Part shown: positions 1-10,062 of the stretch, piece after piece
How the letters are laid out: each line of letters opens with the position of its first letter
Position numbering within the stretch: position 1 is the stretch's first letter
Assembly: GCA_020402945.1 (NCBI GenBank)
Contig: JADBYQ010000005.1
Coordinates: 1-64,000 of the forward strand
Length of the DNA stretch: 64,000 nucleotides
Source of the DNA: Cytophagales bacterium
GTDB taxonomy: Bacteria; Bacteroidota; Bacteroidia; Cytophagales; Cyclobacteriaceae
Reading direction: 5' to 3'
Program-made: the position numbers and the translations under genes
Notes under the pieces: model-generated
What the model saw: only the letters and a program-made list of their open reading frames with translations
Told to the model about the DNA's origin: nothing
Databases searched by the model: none

Positions 1-3000
1 AATGCTGTTGCGAACAAACCGCTCGCTACCCCTGCACCACCTGCTGATACAGATAAACCATTTAGGTTTAAGGCAGTTACATTATAAGTTGCCGCTGCAA
101 CACTTGTACTAGAATTGAAATTTACACCAACAGGTGTTCTACTACAGACTGCTACCGGTGTTTGTACATCAACTACAGGTTGGGGATTGACATTGATTGT
201 AATATCTGTGCCCGCCCCTGTTGTGAAATTACAGCCTTGATTATCGGTGACAGAATATCTCAACACAAAAGTAGCTACTGCTGCTGTTGAGTTTGCGAAA
301 TTAAAGGTTGGCGTAGCTGTTGTACTTCCTGCTGTTAACACCGTTCCTATCGGTGTTGCAGGAGGAGTCACCACTGTCCATAAATGGGTTGTGTAAATCC
401 CCGAACCACCCGTTGGCTTACCATCCAAAAACAAGTTAACACCACTACAAACAGTTGCGTTTAACCCACCCGTTGTTGCTGTACCTGCAGTTGATCCATA
501 TAAAATTCCACCCCCTACCTGGCTAACATTTATGGTAACAACAGCTGTTGCATTACAACCATTGTTATCTGTTGCTGTGTAGGTGAGCACATACGCACCG
601 ATCTTATTTACCCCTAACCCGTTGGCATCAAAAGTTGGATTGGGCAGTGTTCGGTTGCCCAGGATAGCATCCATCTGAGCGTTACTCAGAGAGGCAATGA
701 TGGCAGGTGCTGCTCCAAAGTTTTCATCAAAACTACCCGTCCAAACCCTGCTGGTAAAAGACCCGCTCGTATAGGTTTCTGTAGTCGTCAAAGGCAATGT
801 ATTACCGGCACAAATGGCTTGCGTGGAAGCACCACCGATGGAAACCGTAGGACCCCTTACCAAAACAGAAACAGTGAAGCTAGCGCCCAGGCATGTGCCC
901 GTTGTACTTGTTGGTGTTACTGTGTAGGTAACTGTTTGATCAGCGCCTGAGGTGTTCACCAGTACATCGTTGATAGTAAGCGATGTATTAGCTCCCAGTG
1001 ACTCCCCCGAAACATTGACATTGTCAACCGCCAGCCAGCTGAAACTAGAGGGTACTGAGTTGCCCAAAGAATTAATATTTTGTGTTTGGAGATTGTATCC
1101 CACACTCTGAGAGCTGCAGATTGGAGTAGCCGCGGCATCTTGTCCTACCGGAATTGGATTAACAGTTACAGTCACCGTAAACGAATTTCCCAAACATCCG
1201 CTTGCGCTAACAGGGACAACTGTGTAGACTACGTTGACAGGAAGACCTGTCGGATTGGTGAAGGCATCGTCCGCCAGAGCATTTGGAGCCAGGCCGTTGG
1301 CTACTGCCGGTCCTCCGGCAAATGGGGTCAATCCGTTGAGGTTTAAGATAGTTACGTTATAACTTGCTGCGGCCACGCTCGTGCTAGGATTGAAATTAAC
1401 TCCAACAACTGATTGACTACATACACTTCGGGTTTGAATGCCTACCACTGGCTGTGGATTAACAGGAACCGTAACCATAAAAGTGTTGCCTACACAACCA
1501 ATAGCACTCACCGGAGCCACCGTATAAATTACATTTACCACACCACTGGTAGTATTATTAAATGCATCATCGGCCAATGCACCGGCTGCTAATCCATTTC
1601 CTACTGCGGGACTGCCAGCGGCTATTGTAAGCCCATTTAGATTCAATGCCGTAATATTATAACTATTGGCTACAACCCCGTTTGTGCTTGCGCTGAACGT
1701 AACTCCCACAGGTTGGGTGCTGCAGACGGCAGCAGTTAGCTGATCAGCAACCACCGGTTCTGGATTAACCGGAACTGTAACTGTAAAAGGATTCCCCAAA
1801 CAGCCGGCAGCAGAAACAGGCACAACAGTGTATATCACATTCACGGAGGCATTGGTAATATTTGTAAAGGCATCATTAGCCAAAGCTGTATTGGGTAAAC
1901 CATTTGCTACAGCTGCACCTCCGCCAGATACGGTTGAACCATTTAAAGTTAACGCTGTCACATTATAAGTGGATGCCGCTACACTACCTCCAGAACTAGC
2001 ACTGAAATTGACGCCCACCACCGCATCGCTACATATTGCAGCTGGCGTTTGATTGAAAACAACTGGTTCAGGTTGCACAGTAAAGGTTACCGTGAAGGGA
2101 TTCCCTAAACAACCAGTGGTAGCGGCTACGGGCACCACTGTATATATCACATTAACATTTGCGTTAGTTGTGTTAGTATATGCGTCATCGGCAAGCGCTG
2201 TGTTTGCCAACCCATTTGCCACTGCGGGGGCACCTGCCGAGGCCGTAAGGCCATTAAAATTGATATTGGTAACATTATATGTTGATGCCGCGACTCCTGA
2301 ACTGGCTCCAAAATTTATTCCTATTGCTACATCGCTGCATCGCGTTTGTGTTTGGTTCGCTACCAAAGGCTCAGGATTAACGGGTACGGTTACAGTAAAA
2401 GAGGCGCCCACACAGCCAACGGCACTTACTGGCGCCACCGTGTACACTACGTTCCTTGGTATAGTAGAAGTATTGGTGAACGCGTCATCTGCCAGTGCAG
2501 CAGCAGCCAAACCCGTTCCTATACCAGGGGAACCTGCCGAAATAGACATTCCTGTGAAGGTCAGCGCTGTCACATTGTAAGTCGCGGCAGCAGTGCCATT
2601 CGTGCTGGCGGCAAAATTTACTCCGAACGGTAAGTCACTACAAATTGCAGATGGTGATTGATTGCCCACCAGAGGAAGCGGGTTAACAATCATTTTTACC
2701 TCAACAGGCGAACTTTCACACGCGTTAACGCCTGTATTTGTTCGCGTAGCCCAAAGCGAATAAGTCCCTATTGTTCCCGCCATTAATGCCGAGCGCATAG
2801 CCCCTTGGGCTCCTGAAGTTGAAAGATTACCGGTGCGGAAAAACCGACAATTTGAACCATAGCTATTGGTCAATAATACCCCACCTGAAGTGGGATCCCC
2901 GAAATACCAATTTATAGATGTACTTCCGGCCACGCTTGCTGCCGTAACTTCAAATGACAATGCTTGATTGGGAACTGTAATTGAGCCGCAGGCAACACTG

Positions 3001-4469
3001 GGTGGATTAATTGACGTGCCAGAACAGAAATTCTTGTCAACACTAACGGGGGTAGAAGGTATGGGGGTAATCTCAATAAAATTTTCGACAAACTCCTGAT
3101 TTCCTGTTACAGCTATTCCATCGTATTGATTACAGATATTCCAATATTCTAACTTCACGTATAGCCTTTGCCCAACGGCCTGACCAGCCGGTGACGTGGT
3201 AAAAATCGTTCCCATAAAGGCAGTTCCGGAGGGTGCTGTAACACTGGCAGGAAGATTAATAACACCGTTAATATCTGCCGACCCGGTAGTTGGAAAATAA
3301 TTTGGCGCTATCAACGCTCCCGCAGAATTGGTTATTGGAACTGTTGCCCCTCCAAGAGATGCAGGCAGCGTAACAAAAACATTGGGAATATTACCACCCG
3401 CATAATTTTGACTCCCATATATGATGCGGATATTCCGTGTCAATTCGTTCGCTGCATTTGCTTCAACAGCGGCTCTACAGTTTAGATTAGTGGCATCATT
3501 GAACATCATTCCTACATTGTTACCTAAGCACACAAGTTTTGAACCAGGAACAAATTCTGGCAAATTTAATGCACCAGTATTTTTATTATCCGTGTCATAA
3601 GATGGAAATAATCGCTGCTCTATTTTAGAGCCGCAAGAGCCCAAACCAGAGAAAAAGGGTGTGAGACTAGCTATGAATTCGCAGCTTGTTGGGGCAGGCA
3701 ATGAGTAAGTTACTGGGTATGTATGAGTTGGTCTTATGGTTGCATAAGCAACAGGTTGCGTTGATAACTTAATTCCAGCAGAGGCAAAGGTCGGGGTTGC
3801 CCCACCTAGATTATCGGAAGGAACAGAGTTTGTATTAGTAGTAAAACTATCGCCCCATGCTACACTTAAAAAAAATATATTGCCTGCGTAAGCAGAACTA
3901 TTTCTATACACCAAACTTACTTCATAAGTCCATTGGAAAAAATTCATATCCACCGGAGCACAGACGTCATTGTCCGAATAAAAATTACTGCCAAGAAAGT
4001 CTATATCGGCACAACTAGGAATGTAGTTGTTTACAGCGGTAATAGCCCCACCGGTGCCGTTAACAGGTGCTCCTCCAACTACGGTTGTCAAAGACCCAGA
4101 AATATTTGTAAAACTTATTTGAACTAATTGCCCAGGTAGAATATAATTTACCCCAACCCCGTTTACTGTGGAAGGTGTAAAGAGGACTCTAACAGTGGTA
4201 GCACTAATTCTAGTTACCGACTGGATGCCAACTGGCGTTCCCCCAAGTGTAACACTCCAGTCGCTAGCTGTTGCCGAACCTGTAATAGCTTGATTAAATG
4301 TAACAACTATACTGCGCTGATCTGGAGACTGATAAGTCGGGTTAGGAAGTGGGCTTGCTTGCCCAAAAGTTTCAATTGTTTGCTGTAAAAGTCCAATAAA
4401 GACAAAGGGTACAAGGATAAATCTTTTTTTCAAGCACAACAGCCAATTCAAAGGGGAAGTAATATCCAT
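1..4469 (-). CDS. Giant secreted repeat protein with PKD-like domains (C-terminus outside window)
   Basis: The reading frame is open from an ATG at 4469 to the left edge, about 1489 codons, so the C-terminus lies outside. The start gives a short polar stretch, then LKKR and a hydrophobic run (FILVPFVFIGLL), a plausible signal peptide. Residues about 35-120 look like an Ig-like domain (VVTFNQAITGS), followed by a long unassigned region with scattered cysteines. From about residue 590 on it consists of PKD-like modules of about 100 residues with the recurring cores TYNVTAL, LADDAFTNT and VVPVSAxGC. Such proteins in Bacteroidota are cell-surface or secreted adhesin-like proteins, usually with a type IX sorting domain at the far C-terminus; that end cannot be seen here. 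Function is inferred from architecture only. Alternative start codons a few residues downstream are possible. Confidence 0.85.
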   Translation of the reverse strand, partial: MDITSPLNWLLCLKKRFILVPFVFIGLLQQTIETFGQASPLPNPTYQSPDQRSIVVTFNQAITGSATASDWSVTLGGTPVGIQSVTRISATTVRVLFTPSTVNGVGVNYILPGQLVQISFTNISGSLTTVVGGAPVNGTGGAITAVNNYIPSCADIDFLGSNFYSDNDVCAPVDMNFFQWTYEVSLVYRNSSAYAGNIFFLSVAWGDSFTTNTNSVPSDNLGGATPTFASAGIKLSTQPVAYATIRPTHTYPVTYSLPAPTSCEFIASLTPFFSGLGSCGSKIEQRLFPSYDTDNKNTGALNLPEFVPGSKLVCLGNNVGMMFNDATNLNCRAAVEANAANELTRNIRIIYGSQNYAGGNIPNVFVTLPASLGGATVPITNSAGALIAPNYFPTTGSADINGVINLPASVTAPSGTAFMGTIFTTSPAGQAVGQRLYVKLEYWNICNQYDGIAVTGNQEFVENFIEITPIPSTPVSVDKNFCSGTSINPPSVACGSITVPNQALSFEVTAASVAGSTSINWYFGDPTSGGVLLTNSYGSNCRFFRTGNLSTSGAQGAMRSALMAGTIGTYSLWATRTNTGVNACESSPVEVKMIVNPLPLVGNQSPSAICSDLPFGVNFAASTNGTAAATYNVTALTFTGMSISAGSPGIGTGLAAAALADDAFTNTSTIPRNVVYTVAPVSAVGCVGASFTVTVPVNPEPLVANQTQTRCSDVAIGINFGASSGVAASTYNVTNINFNGLTASAGAPAVANGLANTALADDAYTNTTNANVNVIYTVVPVAATTGCLGNPFTVTFTVQPEPVVFNQTPAAICSDAVVGVNFSASSGGSVAASTYNVTALTLNGSTVSGGGAAVANGLPNTALANDAFTNITNASVNVIYTVVPVSAAGCLGNPFTVTVPVNPEPVVADQLTAAVCSTQPVGVTFSASTNGVVANSYNITALNLNGLTIAAGSPAVGNGLAAGALADDAFNNTTSGVVNVIYTVAPVSAIGCVGNTFMVTVPVNPQPVVGIQTRSVCSQSVVGVNFNPSTSVAAASYNVTILNLNGLTPFAGGPAVANGLAPNALADDAFTNPTGLPVNVVYTVVPVSASGCLGNSFTVTVTVNPIPVGQDAAATPICSSQSVGYNLQTQNINSLGNSVPSSFSWLAVDNVNVSGESLGANTSLTINDVLVNTSGADQTVTYTVTPTSTTGTCLGASFTVSVLVRGPTVSIGGASTQAICAGNTLPLTTTETYTSGSFTSRVWTGSFDENFGAAPAIIASLSNAQMDAILGNRTLPNPTFDANGLGVNKIGAYVLTYTATDNNGCNATAVVTINVSQVGGGILYGSTAGTATTGGLNATVCSGVNLFLDGKPTGGSGIYTTHLWTVVTPPATPIGTVLTAGSTTATPTFNFANSTAAVATFVLRYSVTDNQGCNFTTGAGTDITINVNPQPVVDVQTPVAVCSRTPVGVNFNSSTSVAAATYNVTALNLNGLSVSAGGAGVASGLFATA
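1330..2690 (-). repeat. Tandem PKD-like repeat array inside the giant exoprotein gene
   Basis: The coding core for SYNVT/TYNVT recurs at about 1351, 1651, 1957, 2269 and 2569, giving spacings of 300, 306, 312 and 300 bases, and again near 76 at the left edge. Each unit encodes the motifs NGL-SAG, GLA-ALADDA, TNT, VYTVVPVSA-GC-G-FTVTV-VNP-P. The units are diverged, not identical. Positions about 180-1330 encode other Ig/PKD-like modules of less regular spacing. Long frames on the opposite strand here are a by-product of the biased composition. Confidence 0.85.
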
Positions 4470-4617
4470 AGTTAAATTTAATACATAACTTCCATCTCTA
4501 TACTGAAAATCAAATGGGTGTAACCAATTTTTTTGATTTCTGTGAATTACAAACTTACTCACAAAAGTCTGAATTTAAAATAATTTCCAACTATCTCCAC
4601 TAGTTTCTCAAATCCCC

Positions 4618-4625
4618 TACCTTTG
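4618..4625 (+). promoter_or_regulatory. Bacteroidota -7 promoter element for pyrG
   Basis: TACCTTTG matches the Bacteroidota -7 consensus TAnnTTTG and lies 23 bases before the pyrG ATG. A clear TTG -33 element is not obvious. Promoter identity is an inference from the consensus. Confidence 0.6.
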
Positions 4626-4648
4626 CGCCCGAAATTTTTAAGAGAAGA

Positions 4649-6262
4649 ATGTCTTCAGGCACTAAATATATCTTTGTCACGGGCGGTGTAACTTCTTCGC
4701 TGGGGAAAGGAATCATCTCTGCTTCACTCGGTAAGTTGCTTCAAGCCAGAGGCTTTACGGTAACTATTCAGAAATTTGACCCTTACATTAATATTGATCC
4801 AGGGACTCTGAATCCATACGAACATGGCGAGTGCTATGTGACAGACGATGGTGCGGAAACGGATTTAGATTTGGGGCATTACGAGCGTTTTTTAAACGTC
4901 CGCACCTCGCAAGCCAATAACGTGACCACCGGGCGCATTTATAATAATGTCATCACCAAAGAACGCAAAGGCGAGTATTTAGGGAAAACGGTACAAGTAG
5001 TGCCGCACATCACCGATGAAATCAAGCGCAATATGTTTTTGCTCGGTGAAACAGGACAATATGATTTTATTATTACTGAGATTGGTGGCTCTGTAGGTGA
5101 TATCGAATCATTGCCCTTTGTAGAAGCAGTTCGTCAGGTGCGTTGGGACCTGGGCTCGAATAATGCGCTCGTGATCCACCTAACGCTCATCCCCTATTTA
5201 AGTGCGGCCAAAGAATTAAAGACAAAGCCTACACAACACTCTGTCAAAGAGTTACTTTCGTATGGTATCCAGCCAGATATTCTGGTGTGTAGAACCGAGC
5301 ATCCGTTGTCGATGGAGATCCGGAAAAAACTGGCGCTGTTTTGTAACGTCAACTTGAACTCCGTCATTGAAGCCATTGATGCCGACACGATCTATGACGT
5401 GCCGCTTTTGATGAAAAAAGAAAAACTGGATGAGCGTGTACTGGCAAAGTTAAAGATGACTAGCAAGCACGAGCCTGATCTGGAGCAGTGGAAAATATTC
5501 CTCGGTAAATTGAAAAATCCATTGAACGAAGTAACAATCGGGTTGGTGGGGAAATATGTGTCTCTGCCAGATGCTTACAAGTCGATCGCTGAGTCATTCA
5601 TCCATGCCGGTTCTCAAAATGATTGCAAAGTCAACCTCAAATGGATTTCTTCCGAAGATATTCATAAAGACACGGTAGAGAATATTATTGGCTCACTAGA
5701 TGCCGTTCTTGTTGCTCCCGGTTTTGGTGAACGTGGACTGGAAGGAAAAATTGAAGCTATCAAATACGTGCGCGAACACAAGATTCCCTTTTTAGGCATC
5801 TGCCTTGGGATGCAATGCGCAGTCGTTGAGTTCGCAAGAAATGTATTGCACCTGGATGCAAGTACCACGGAGCTCAATCCCAAAACAAAACATCCTGTCA
5901 TCGACATGATGGAAGAACAAAAAAAGATTACCAACAAAGGTGGCACCATGCGATTGGGGTCCTATGATTGCAAAATCAAAAAAGGATCAAAAGCCCACCA
6001 TATTTATGGCGACACACTTATCCAGGAACGTCATCGCCACCGATATGAATTCAACAATAAGTACCTAGAACAAATAGAAGAGGCAGGATTGAAGGGTACG
6101 GGTGTTAATCCTGAATCGGGTTTGATCGAAATTGTAGAGTTAAAAGATCATCCTTGGTTTGTGGGGGTGCAGTTTCATCCTGAGTTAAAAAGCACGGTGC
6201 TTAGTCCTCATCCGCTGTTCGTCAAATTTGTAGCTGCCGCAATGGAGTATAAGGGGAAGTAG
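4649..6262 (+). CDS. pyrG: CTP synthase
   Basis: Makes CTP from UTP, ATP and glutamine in the cytoplasm. The 537 residues match the usual family length. The N-terminal synthetase domain (about 1-270) opens with the nucleotide-binding loop [11 protein letters not shown]. The C-terminal class I glutamine amidotransferase domain (about 295-530) carries the nucleophile Cys385 in [10 protein letters not shown] and the His510/Glu512 pair in FHPEL. The ATG follows a TAnnTTTG promoter. The gene is followed at 83 bases by yidC on the same strand; the pairing is common in the phylum but there is no functional link. Nothing unusual is seen. Confidence 0.98.
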   Translation: MSSGTKYIFVTGGVTSSLGKGIISASLGKLLQARGFTVTIQKFDPYINIDPGTLNPYEHGECYVTDDGAETDLDLGHYERFLNVRTSQANNVTTGRIYNNVITKERKGEYLGKTVQVVPHITDEIKRNMFLLGETGQYDFIITEIGGSVGDIESLPFVEAVRQVRWDLGSNNALVIHLTLIPYLSAAKELKTKPTQHSVKELLSYGIQPDILVCRTEHPLSMEIRKKLALFCNVNLNSVIEAIDADTIYDVPLLMKKEKLDERVLAKLKMTSKHEPDLEQWKIFLGKLKNPLNEVTIGLVGKYVSLPDAYKSIAESFIHAGSQNDCKVNLKWISSEDIHKDTVENIIGSLDAVLVAPGFGERGLEGKIEAIKYVREHKIPFLGICLGMQCAVVEFARNVLHLDASTTELNPKTKHPVIDMMEEQKKITNKGGTMRLGSYDCKIKKGSKAHHIYGDTLIQERHRHRYEFNNKYLEQIEEAGLKGTGVNPESGLIEIVELKDHPWFVGVQFHPELKSTVLSPHPLFVKFVAAAMEYKGK

Positions 6263-6345
6263 AATTTGGAGTCAATAGTCGATAGACGATAGCTGTTCAA
6301 AATTCAATATTGATCATTTAACATTAAGAATTTAAAATTAAAGTA

Positions 6346-8142
6346 ATGGATAGGAATTCGGCCATAGGGATGACATTAATAGCAGTACTGTTGATGGTCT
6401 ATTTTTACTTTTTTAGCCCCACGCCTACTCCTCCTGCCACGGTCAAAACAGATTCAATTGCTGCGGTTCAAAAACGGGAAACGGTTAAGCAGACAATGCC
6501 TAAAATTGATAGCGCTACAATTCAGTCATACGGAAGCCTCGGCAGTTTTCTAGAAGGAAAAGAAGAATCAGCTACGCTAGAGAATGCTGATTTGAAGGTT
6601 GCTGTTTCAAGCAATGGGTACGTCAAAAACGTAGAGCTAAAAAACTTCAAGACCTACCATCAAAAGCCACTACTACTTATCAACGATGGAAACAATTCCT
6701 TTTCCCTCCTTGCGCAGTACGATGGCAAACAGGTGGATCTTTTTAAACTGTTTTACCAGATAGAATCATCGAAAAGAGGCGACTCAACGGTGGTGATACT
6801 CTCGGCAAAGCTGGGTGAGAACGCGTTTATCAAGCATGTTTATTGGTTAGGTGTAACCGGTTTTAAAGTTGGTTACAAGCTAGAAACATCTGGTGTTTCC
6901 CTTACCGGAAAAAACATTGCTTTTGAATGGAGTGATCCAATTCCGTTACAAGAAAAAGACATCACCGACAGCCGAACAAAAACGACAGTGGGTTATTTTT
7001 TAACCGATGGGAAATACGATAACCTTGGAGAATCCAATGACGTAAAGGAGGAAACGCTTGCCACACCTGTAAAATGGGCTTCCATTCGTCAAAAGTTTTT
7101 TATTAGTTCGATCATTGCTGAGAATACTTTTGCGGGAGGAGAATTGAAAATGTCAACGAACCTGTTGGATTCTTCGATTGTCAAAAATGCAAACGTAAAA
7201 TTGTTTATTCCAACAGAAGATGTCGGCACGAAAAAAGCGAACTTCTATTACTACTTCGGACCGAACGACTATGACGTTATCACAAAGGTGACAACCGGAT
7301 TTGAGGAAAATCTGTCGCTTGGCTGGCCTCCTATGAGTTGGATCAATCGATTCGTGATCATTCCTGTTTTCCATTTTCTACAAAAGTATCTCACCAATTA
7401 CGGGCTGATTATTATTCTCTTGGTGCTGATGGTGAAAATTATTCTGCTGCCCCTCTCCTACACCTCTTACCTAGGCATGGCAAAAATGAAATTGCTAAAA
7501 CCTGAGATGGATGCTATCAAAGAGAAGAATGGAGACAACATGGCACAATCACAACAAGATACCATGAAGTTGTACAAGCAGGCGGGTGTAAATCCTTTTA
7601 GTGGTTGCATTCCTCTGCTCTTGCAAATGCCCATTCTATTTGCCATGTTTTACTTCTTTCCGATCTCGATCGACTTACGCCAAAAATCGTTCCTTTGGGC
7701 GGAGGATCTCTCCACTTACGATTCGATCCTCAACTTGCCGTTTGCCATTCCATTCTACGGAGCGCATGTTAGTCTTTTCGTTTTGTTAATGACAGTGTCC
7801 ACATTGATTTACACTTGGCAGAACAATCAGATTAGTTCAGTTGCCGGGCCAATGAAGTCGATGTCTTATATCATGCCAATCGTTCTGGTTTTTGTACTGA
7901 ACTCTTTTTCTGCCGGGTTGAGTTTCTATTACTTCGTTTCCAACCTGATCACATTCGCACAACAAGCCATTATCAAGCGGTTTGTTGACGAAGACAAGAT
8001 CAAGGCGATCATGGAAGAAAACAAGAAGAAGGCTGCAACAGGAACAGGCAAAAAGTCAAAGTTCATGACGAAGCTGGAGGAAGCCATGAAAGCCAGCGAA
8101 GAAGCGCGAAAAGCGGCCGAAGCGAAGAAAAAGAAGAAATAA
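6346..8142 (+). CDS. yidC: Membrane protein insertase YidC
   Basis: Inserts and folds inner-membrane proteins, alone or with SecYEG. The 598-residue protein has an N-terminal membrane anchor (residues about 5-25, MTLIAVLLMVYFYFF), a large periplasmic beta domain (about 60-330), and a C-terminal five-helix core that includes LSYTSYLGMAKMKLLKPEM and GVNPFSGCIPLLLQMPILF. The C-terminal tail is rich in Lys, Ala and Glu (EEARKAAEAKKKKK), as in other Bacteroidota, where it is thought to help ribosome contact. The spacer before it (6263-6345) contains the iterated word GTCnATA at 6271-6292 but no recognisable promoter. Confidence 0.97.
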   Translation: MDRNSAIGMTLIAVLLMVYFYFFSPTPTPPATVKTDSIAAVQKRETVKQTMPKIDSATIQSYGSLGSFLEGKEESATLENADLKVAVSSNGYVKNVELKNFKTYHQKPLLLINDGNNSFSLLAQYDGKQVDLFKLFYQIESSKRGDSTVVILSAKLGENAFIKHVYWLGVTGFKVGYKLETSGVSLTGKNIAFEWSDPIPLQEKDITDSRTKTTVGYFLTDGKYDNLGESNDVKEETLATPVKWASIRQKFFISSIIAENTFAGGELKMSTNLLDSSIVKNANVKLFIPTEDVGTKKANFYYYFGPNDYDVITKVTTGFEENLSLGWPPMSWINRFVIIPVFHFLQKYLTNYGLIIILLVLMVKIILLPLSYTSYLGMAKMKLLKPEMDAIKEKNGDNMAQSQQDTMKLYKQAGVNPFSGCIPLLLQMPILFAMFYFFPISIDLRQKSFLWAEDLSTYDSILNLPFAIPFYGAHVSLFVLLMTVSTLIYTWQNNQISSVAGPMKSMSYIMPIVLVFVLNSFSAGLSFYYFVSNLITFAQQAIIKRFVDEDKIKAIMEENKKKAATGTGKKSKFMTKLEEAMKASEEARKAAEAKKKKK

Positions 8143-8216
8143 TTTGCTAATTCGGTGATGTGCTGATTCGATGGTACTCAAAATCAACGAATTACCCAAT
8201 CAACAAATCGATTTTG
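8143..8216. repeat. Imperfect inverted repeat of iterated words after yidC
   Basis: The left arm (8143-8173) is built of words such as GCTAATTCG, GTGATGTG and CTGATTCG; the right arm (8179-8216) read in reverse complement gives GTTGATTGG, GTAATTCG and TTGATTTTG. About two thirds of positions pair when aligned by eye. It may act as a 3' hairpin for yidC. It is one of several such spacer repeats in this window. Confidence 0.5.
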
Positions 8217-8250
8217 TGCATTTCTTGTTGATAGTCGGTGGATAAGTAAC

Positions 8251-8278
8251 GTTTCACGAATGTTCCACGATTAAACCA
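8251..8278 (+). other. parS-like half-sites upstream of parA
   Basis: Two direct half-sites, GTTTCACGAA and TGTTCCACGA, lie back to back just upstream of the parA promoter. GTTTCACG and TGTTCCACG each match the left half of the bacterial parS palindrome (TGTTTCACGTGAAACA); the right halves are poor (ATTAAACC after the second). Position next to parAB is where parS sites are often found. ParB binding is an inference. Confidence 0.35.
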
Positions 8279-8284
8279 GTATCC

Positions 8285-8292
8285 TATCTTTG
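8285..8292 (+). promoter_or_regulatory. Bacteroidota -7 promoter element for parAB
   Basis: TATCTTTG matches TAnnTTTG. The predicted start of transcription near 8298 leaves a leader of about 85 bases that contains the inverted repeat at 8300-8377. Confidence 0.55.
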
Positions 8293-8299
8293 TCTCATA

Positions 8300-8377
8300 G
8301 ATTTGAAAATTCGATAATTCGCTCACGTATCAGATTGTTACGATCTTCAAATCTTCAAATCGCTAAATTTTCAAATC
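8300..8377 (+). promoter_or_regulatory. Inverted repeat in the parA leader
   Basis: GATTTGAAAATT at 8300-8311 is exactly complementary to AATTTTCAAATC at 8366-8377, with additional iterated words (TTCAAATC twice) in the loop. The 3' arm ends 6 bases before the parA ATG at 8384, so the hairpin would lie across the ribosome loading region. A role in translation control is an inference. Confidence 0.5.
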
Positions 8378-8383
8378 GAATTC

Positions 8384-9157
8384 ATGGGTAAAATCATTGC
8401 AATTGCAAATCAAAAAGGTGGTGTCGGAAAGACAACCACAGCCATCAATCTAGCGGCAAGTCTCGCTGTGTTAGAATACAAAACATTGTTGGTAGACGCA
8501 GACCCACAAGCTAACTCTACTTCCGGTTTGGGGATGAACCCCAAAGAAATCAAAAAGAGTATCTATGAATGTATGGTTGACGGTATTCGCCCGGAGGATG
8601 CGATCTTGAAGAACGAATTGAAATACCTTGACGTCCTCCCTTCTCACATAGATCTCGTAGGCGCAGAGGTGGAAATGGTGAACATTGAACACCGTGAAGA
8701 GAAAATGCGAAACGCACTGTCGAAAATAAAAAGCCAATACGAGTTCATCATTATCGACTGCTCTCCTTCGTTGGGTTTAATCACCATCAACTCATTAACG
8801 GCCGCAGACTCCGTTTTGATACCTGTGCAATGTGAGTATTTTGCATTGGAGGGACTCGGCAAGCTTTTGAATACCATAAAAATTATACAAACGCGTCTGA
8901 ATCCAAAATTGGAGATTGAAGGCATCTTGCTGACGCTGTATGATTCCCGTACGTCCCTCGGCAATCAAGTGGTAGAAGAAGTAAAGACGCACTTCAAGAA
9001 TATTGCTTTCAATACCATCATTCCAAGAAATGTGAAGCTAAGTGAGTCGCCTAGTTTTGGATTACCCGCCATCGTGCATGATGCAGAAAGCAAAGGAGCG
9101 ATTAGCTACCTTAATTTGGCTCACGAGATATTAAATAAAAACGGTTTTACAAAATGA
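8384..9157 (+). CDS. parA: Chromosome partitioning ATPase ParA (Soj)
   Basis: A deviant Walker ATPase that works with ParB and parS to segregate replication origins. The 257 residues carry the deviant Walker A motif [13 protein letters not shown] at the N-terminus, a Walker B region ([17 protein letters not shown]) and the switch sequence [13 protein letters not shown], all typical of chromosomal ParA. It overlaps parB by 4 bases (ATGA). It is followed by parB, DUF5683, dapB and lepB, a conserved Bacteroidota gene order. Proximity to parB suggests, but does not prove, that the replication origin is within a moderate distance. Confidence 0.97.
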   Translation: MGKIIAIANQKGGVGKTTTAINLAASLAVLEYKTLLVDADPQANSTSGLGMNPKEIKKSIYECMVDGIRPEDAILKNELKYLDVLPSHIDLVGAEVEMVNIEHREEKMRNALSKIKSQYEFIIIDCSPSLGLITINSLTAADSVLIPVQCEYFALEGLGKLLNTIKIIQTRLNPKLEIEGILLTLYDSRTSLGNQVVEEVKTHFKNIAFNTIIPRNVKLSESPSFGLPAIVHDAESKGAISYLNLAHEILNKNGFTK

Positions 9158-10062
9158 GCAAAAGAAATGCACTAGGCCGTGGGCTAAGCGCCCTGTTGAG
9201 CGACACTCCATCTGACGACCGGCTGGAGGTCGATGTGGCACAACCTGCAAATGCAGGCCATGGCCATGTAAATGGCAATGTCAATGAAATTTCATTGACA
9301 GAGATCGAGACGAATCCATTTCAACCACGCCAGCATTTTGATGAAGATGCGTTGAACGAATTAGCCGAGTCAATACGCGTCCACGGCATCATCCAGCCAA
9401 TCACTGTCAGGCGTCTGGCACCGCATCAGTATCAATTGATTTCAGGTGAAAGGCGTTTTCAAGCTTCCAAGAGAGCGGGTCTTTCCGCGGTACCAGCCTA
9501 CGTACGCTCAGCCGATGATCAGCAAATGCTGGAAATGGCGCTGATCGAAAATATTCAACGGGAAAATTTAAACCCGATTGAAATTTCATTGAGCTATCAA
9601 CGGCTTATTTCAGAATGCAATTTAAAACAAGAGGAACTCGGGGAACGCGTTGGGAAAAATCGATCAACCGTTACGAACTATTTGCGGTTACTTAAATTAC
9701 CTCCAGATATTCAAATTGCTTTGCGCGACAATAAACTTTCGATGGGTCATGCCCGCGCCATCATCAATGTCGACAACACCGATTCTCAACTTTACATTTT
9801 CAAAAAAACATTATCTGAAGATTTATCCGTTAGAAAAGTGGAGGAATTGGCCCGCGAAGTGATGACAAAGCCACGGCATCACGAATCAGGAAAAACTGAA
9901 AGCACGCCAGTTTCAAAAGAGATCAATCACCTGCAATCGCGCTTATCATCACACTTTGGCACGAAAGTTAGTGTAAAGAGTGACGGAAAAAAGGGTGATA
10001 TTCGAATTCCGTTCTTGTCAGTAGAAGACCTGAACCGGATTTTGGATATTCTAAAAGTATAG
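9154..10062 (+). CDS. parB: Chromosome partitioning CTPase ParB (Spo0J)
   Basis: Binds parS and spreads as a CTP-dependent clamp. The 302 residues contain the N-terminal ParA-interacting start ([14 protein letters not shown]), the ParB/sulfiredoxin fold with NPFQPRQHF and the CTP-binding [15 protein letters not shown] box, the conserved [15 protein letters not shown] segment, a helix-turn-helix ([17 protein letters not shown]) and a C-terminal dimerisation region. The CTP box reads GERRFQAS rather than the more frequent GERRxRA. The start overlaps the parA stop by 4 bases, indicating translational coupling. Confidence 0.97.
   Translation: MSKRNALGRGLSALLSDTPSDDRLEVDVAQPANAGHGHVNGNVNEISLTEIETNPFQPRQHFDEDALNELAESIRVHGIIQPITVRRLAPHQYQLISGERRFQASKRAGLSAVPAYVRSADDQQMLEMALIENIQRENLNPIEISLSYQRLISECNLKQEELGERVGKNRSTVTNYLRLLKLPPDIQIALRDNKLSMGHARAIINVDNTDSQLYIFKKTLSEDLSVRKVEELAREVMTKPRHHESGKTESTPVSKEINHLQSRLSSHFGTKVSVKSDGKKGDIRIPFLSVEDLNRILDILKV

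Noticed and set aside
2053-2633. Long plus-strand frames of 175 and 95 codons
   Set aside because: They are antisense to the PKD-like repeat array of the minus-strand exoprotein; repetitive biased codons keep the opposite frames open. Their translations show no domain.
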